Shown here: piece by piece, positions 62,293 to 64,000 of the stretch
Numbering within the stretch: position 1 is the first letter of the stretch
Layout: each line of letters starts with the position of its first letter
Assembly (NCBI GenBank): GCA_028875575.1
Contig: JAPPDF010000009.1
Coordinates: forward strand, 1 to 64,000
Direction: 5' to 3'
Source: Acidobacteriota bacterium
GTDB lineage: Bacteria > Acidobacteriota > Terriglobia > Versatilivoradales > Versatilivoraceae
DNA length: 64,000 bases
Program-made: the position numbers and the translations under genes
The notes under the pieces: model-generated
The model's input: only the letters and a program-made list of their open reading frames with translations
Told to the model about the DNA's origin: nothing
Database searches by the model: none

Positions 62293-62511
62293 ATGACCGC
62301 ATTTGAAATAGCATCAATCCTCATAGGCGTTGGACAGATCGGCATTGTCTACTACGGGATCTCTCGCATGGTGCAGGCTAACGACAGCCGATCAAAGCTT
62401 CAGTCTGACCTCATGCAGCGACAGGAGCGGGATAGCATCCGGCGACACACCGAAACCATGACTGCCCTTCGGGAGCTGATCACCCGGACGGGCGGCAGCG
62501 GGACCGCGTGA
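62293..62511 (+). CDS. Small membrane protein (accessory)
   Basis: 72 residues: one transmembrane helix at about 5-25 (EIASILIGVGQIGIVYYGIS), followed by a charged, probably coiled-coil tail (SKLQSDLMQRQERDSIRRHTETMTALRELITR). GGAGA lies about 11 bases before the ATG. The shape resembles small phage or mobile-element membrane proteins but no family is recognised. It lies between a terminator and a strong terminator-like hairpin, so it has its own promoter or read-through transcription. Confidence 0.6.
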   Translation: MTAFEIASILIGVGQIGIVYYGISRMVQANDSRSKLQSDLMQRQERDSIRRHTETMTALRELITRTGGSGTA

Positions 62512-62565
62512 CGGCCGTTATTCGCCAGTCAGGCTCAGTGTGAAGATCAGGCTGCAGAGAACAAA

Positions 62566-62598
62566 GAAAAAGGCCAGTCAAAAACGTGACTGGCCTTT
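62566..62598 (-). terminator. Intrinsic terminator for the DUF1501 gene (bidirectional)
   Basis: 12-base perfect stem AAAGGCCAGTCA (62569-62580) and TGACTGGCCTTT (62587-62598) with a 6-base loop. On the minus strand the stem is followed by a T-rich tail (TTTTTCTTTG), fitting termination of the DUF1501 gene that ends at 62629. It also lies after the plus-strand gene ending at 62511, so it may serve both. Confidence 0.8.
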
Positions 62599-62628
62599 GT
62601 ATTGATACGATCTTCCGGGTGGAGTGGC

Positions 62629-64000
62629 TTAAGCCAAAACCTCCTTGATCTGCTTGCCGCCCAGGTCGGTCAGGCGTTTGAATCTTCCGGAGTGGTAGTA
62701 GGTTAGGCGCATGTCGTCCAGGCCCATGAGCCCCAGCATGGTGGCGTGCAGGTCGTGGGTGTGGTAGACGTCCTCGACGCACTTGATCCCCAGCTCGTCG
62801 GTTTCGCCCACCACCGTCCCGCCCTTGATGCCGGCTCCGGCCAGCCACATCACCATGGCGTTCTTGTTGTGGTCGCGCCCGGGACCGGTTCGGAAGAAGT
62901 CCATGGTGTTGTCGGCGGTCCTTCCGAATTCGCCTCCCCAGACCACCAGGGTCTGGTCGAACAGGCCCCGCTGCTTGAGGTCCTTGAGCAGGGCGGCGAT
63001 GGGCCTGTCGGTCTCCATTCCCCGCTTCTTGTGCTCTCCCGCGATGTTCTCGTGGGAATCCCAGCCGCCGCAGTAGATCTGCACGAAGCGCACGCCGCGC
63101 TCCACCAGGCGCCGGGCCATCAGGCACTTGCGCGCCATGGGCTCGGTGATCTTGTTGTCGAGGCCGTACATTTCCCGAATCTTCCGGGGCTCGCTGTTCA
63201 GGTCCAGGCTCTCGGGAACCGCTGCCTGCATGCGGAAGGCCAGCTCGTAGTTCCTCATGCGGGCCAGAAGGTTGGGGTTCCTGGGATGGACGTCCAGGTA
63301 GGGAGAATTGAGCTGGTTCAGCAGCTCCAGGTTCTTTTCCTGGCGCCGGGTGGTGACGCCCGCCGGAGGGCTCAGGTCGACAATGGGGTCCCCTTCCGAG
63401 TTGAGCAGCGTTCCCTGGGTGGCCGCCGGCAGGTAGCCGTTGGCCCAGTTGATGGGACCGCCGAAAATCCGGGTCCGGGTGTCGGGCAGCACCACGAAGG
63501 CCGGCAGGTTCTGATTCTCGGTTCCCAATCCGAAGACGGTCCAGGCCCCCACCGAGGGACTCCCCGGGATGGTGACGCCCGTGTTCATGAAGAAAGTGGC
63601 CGTGGTATGGGCTTCCGAGCTGGTGTGCATGGCCCGCACCACCGCAATGTCATCGGCGCAAGTCCCCAGCTCGTTGAACATGTCGGACATCTCCACGCCC
63701 GATTGCCCGTGCCGTTTGAAGGTGAAGGGGCTGCCCACGTACATCCGCTTTTCCAGGCTCCCATATTTGCGGAGGATGGGTTTCCCGTGGAGCTCGTTCA
63801 GCTTGGGCTTGGGATCGAAGGTGTCCATCTGGCTGGGAGCTCCCTGCATGAACATGAAGATGCAGGACTTGGCCTTGGGTGTGAAGTGGGGTTTCTTGGG
63901 GAGCAGGGGGTTCTCGGACCGGGCGGCGGCACCCAGCCGGCCGTCGCTGAAGAGCAGCGAGGAGAGGGCCAGGCTTCCCAGTCCCTTGCCGAAGCGGTAG
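62629..64000 (-). CDS. DUF1501 domain-containing protein (copy 3, partial)
   Basis: The reading frame stays open to the right edge, giving at least 456 residues, so the true start lies beyond the window. The visible 5' part reads GSLALSSLLFSDGRLG, followed by KAKSCIFMFMQGAPSQMDTFDPKPKLNELHGKP, the long-form DUF1501 pattern. The C-terminal part has IYCGGWDSHENI and VVWGGEFGRTADN...GRDHNKNAMVMWLAGAGIKGG, segments equivalent to those of the other DUF1501 proteins here. This version is more distant from the two at 9068 and 13687 than they are from each other. Function unknown. Confidence 0.92.
   Translation of the reverse strand, partial: YRFGKGLGSLALSSLLFSDGRLGAAARSENPLLPKKPHFTPKAKSCIFMFMQGAPSQMDTFDPKPKLNELHGKPILRKYGSLEKRMYVGSPFTFKRHGQSGVEMSDMFNELGTCADDIAVVRAMHTSSEAHTTATFFMNTGVTIPGSPSVGAWTVFGLGTENQNLPAFVVLPDTRTRIFGGPINWANGYLPAATQGTLLNSEGDPIVDLSPPAGVTTRRQEKNLELLNQLNSPYLDVHPRNPNLLARMRNYELAFRMQAAVPESLDLNSEPRKIREMYGLDNKITEPMARKCLMARRLVERGVRFVQIYCGGWDSHENIAGEHKKRGMETDRPIAALLKDLKQRGLFDQTLVVWGGEFGRTADNTMDFFRTGPGRDHNKNAMVMWLAGAGIKGGTVVGETDELGIKCVEDVYHTHDLHATMLGLMGLDDMRLTYYHSGRFKRLTDLGGKQIKEVLA

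Noticed and set aside
1-64000. Genome-wide amber recoding as an explanation of the TAG-broken gene
   Set aside because: Other genes here end in TAG (12113, 20689, 22937), so TAG is a normal stop. Recoding would have to be local or element-specific.
1-64000. CRISPR arrays, tRNA or rRNA genes, riboswitches
   Set aside because: Repeats present are irregular heptamers or dispersed single copies without spacers, and no tRNA/rRNA or riboswitch consensus was recognised by eye. A covariance-model scan would be decisive.

Overview
GC-rich bacterial chromosome with no rRNA, tRNA, CRISPR array or intact transposase. The gene content points to a free-living or host-associated heterotroph of the Acidobacteriota type, with a Planctomycetes/PVC lineage as the alternative. 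The reasons are: three DUF1501 proteins, a DUF1549/DUF1553-type cytochrome, a pre-peptidase C-terminal-domain protein, a WD40 cytochrome, FG-GAP and Asp-box propellers, a sulfatase, and a large share of genes that start with a twin-arginine (Tat) leader. The taxonomic call is inference from gene families only.

Layout. (1) 114-10408, minus strand: a tightly packed train of DUF1501, DUF1549/Big2 cytochrome, PPC-domain protein, WD40 cytochrome, AEC permease and SDR dehydrogenase. (2) 10409-13663: a repeat-rich gap, a membrane protein/HTH_34 regulator pair behind a palindromic operator-like site, a hairpin mini-element and a lipoprotein. (3) 13687-22101: a second DUF1501 (paralogue of the first), a 13-repeat Asp-box propeller, a phytanoyl-CoA dioxygenase-type enzyme, a small membrane protein, a Tat-exported GH-like protein and a FAD amine/amino-acid oxidase. 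(4) 22937-35859, all minus strand: the core of the window. It holds two enolase-superfamily proteins, four GH-like TIM-barrel paralogues, a sugar-nucleotide-type epimerase, an exported degenerate epimerase and a Gfo/Idh/MocA oxidoreductase. Several are joined by 4-base ATGA/GTGA overlaps, and most carry Tat leaders on families that are normally cytoplasmic. (5) 36289-42245: HpcH/HpaI aldolase, GNAT, a giant FG-GAP protein and a DapA/NanA-type lyase. (6) 42312-49741: a subtilase and a 20-repeat leucine-rich protein, adjacent and co-directional. (7) 50409-54665: amidase, RraA-type protein and two exported DapA-like proteins, one without the Schiff-base lysine. (8) 55078-60982, plus strand: sulfatase, GNAT and two Asp-box sialidase-like proteins. 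(9) 60993-62600: a small accessory island with an endonuclease/exonuclease/phosphatase protein, a small gene broken by two in-frame TAG codons yet still carrying a perfect ribosome binding site and terminator, and a small membrane protein. A third DUF1501 gene runs off the right edge.

How the genes may work together: the window looks like an accessory catabolic region for complex, possibly sulfated or acidic, carbohydrates. Propellers, GH-like proteins, sialidase-like proteins and the sulfatase would act outside or in the periplasm. Sugar-acid enzymes (MR/MLE, Gfo/Idh, DapA/NanA, HpcH/HpaI, RraA) would carry the products to pyruvate-type intermediates. Intergenic regions carry at least three dispersed repeat families and two small inverted-repeat elements flanked by CTAG.
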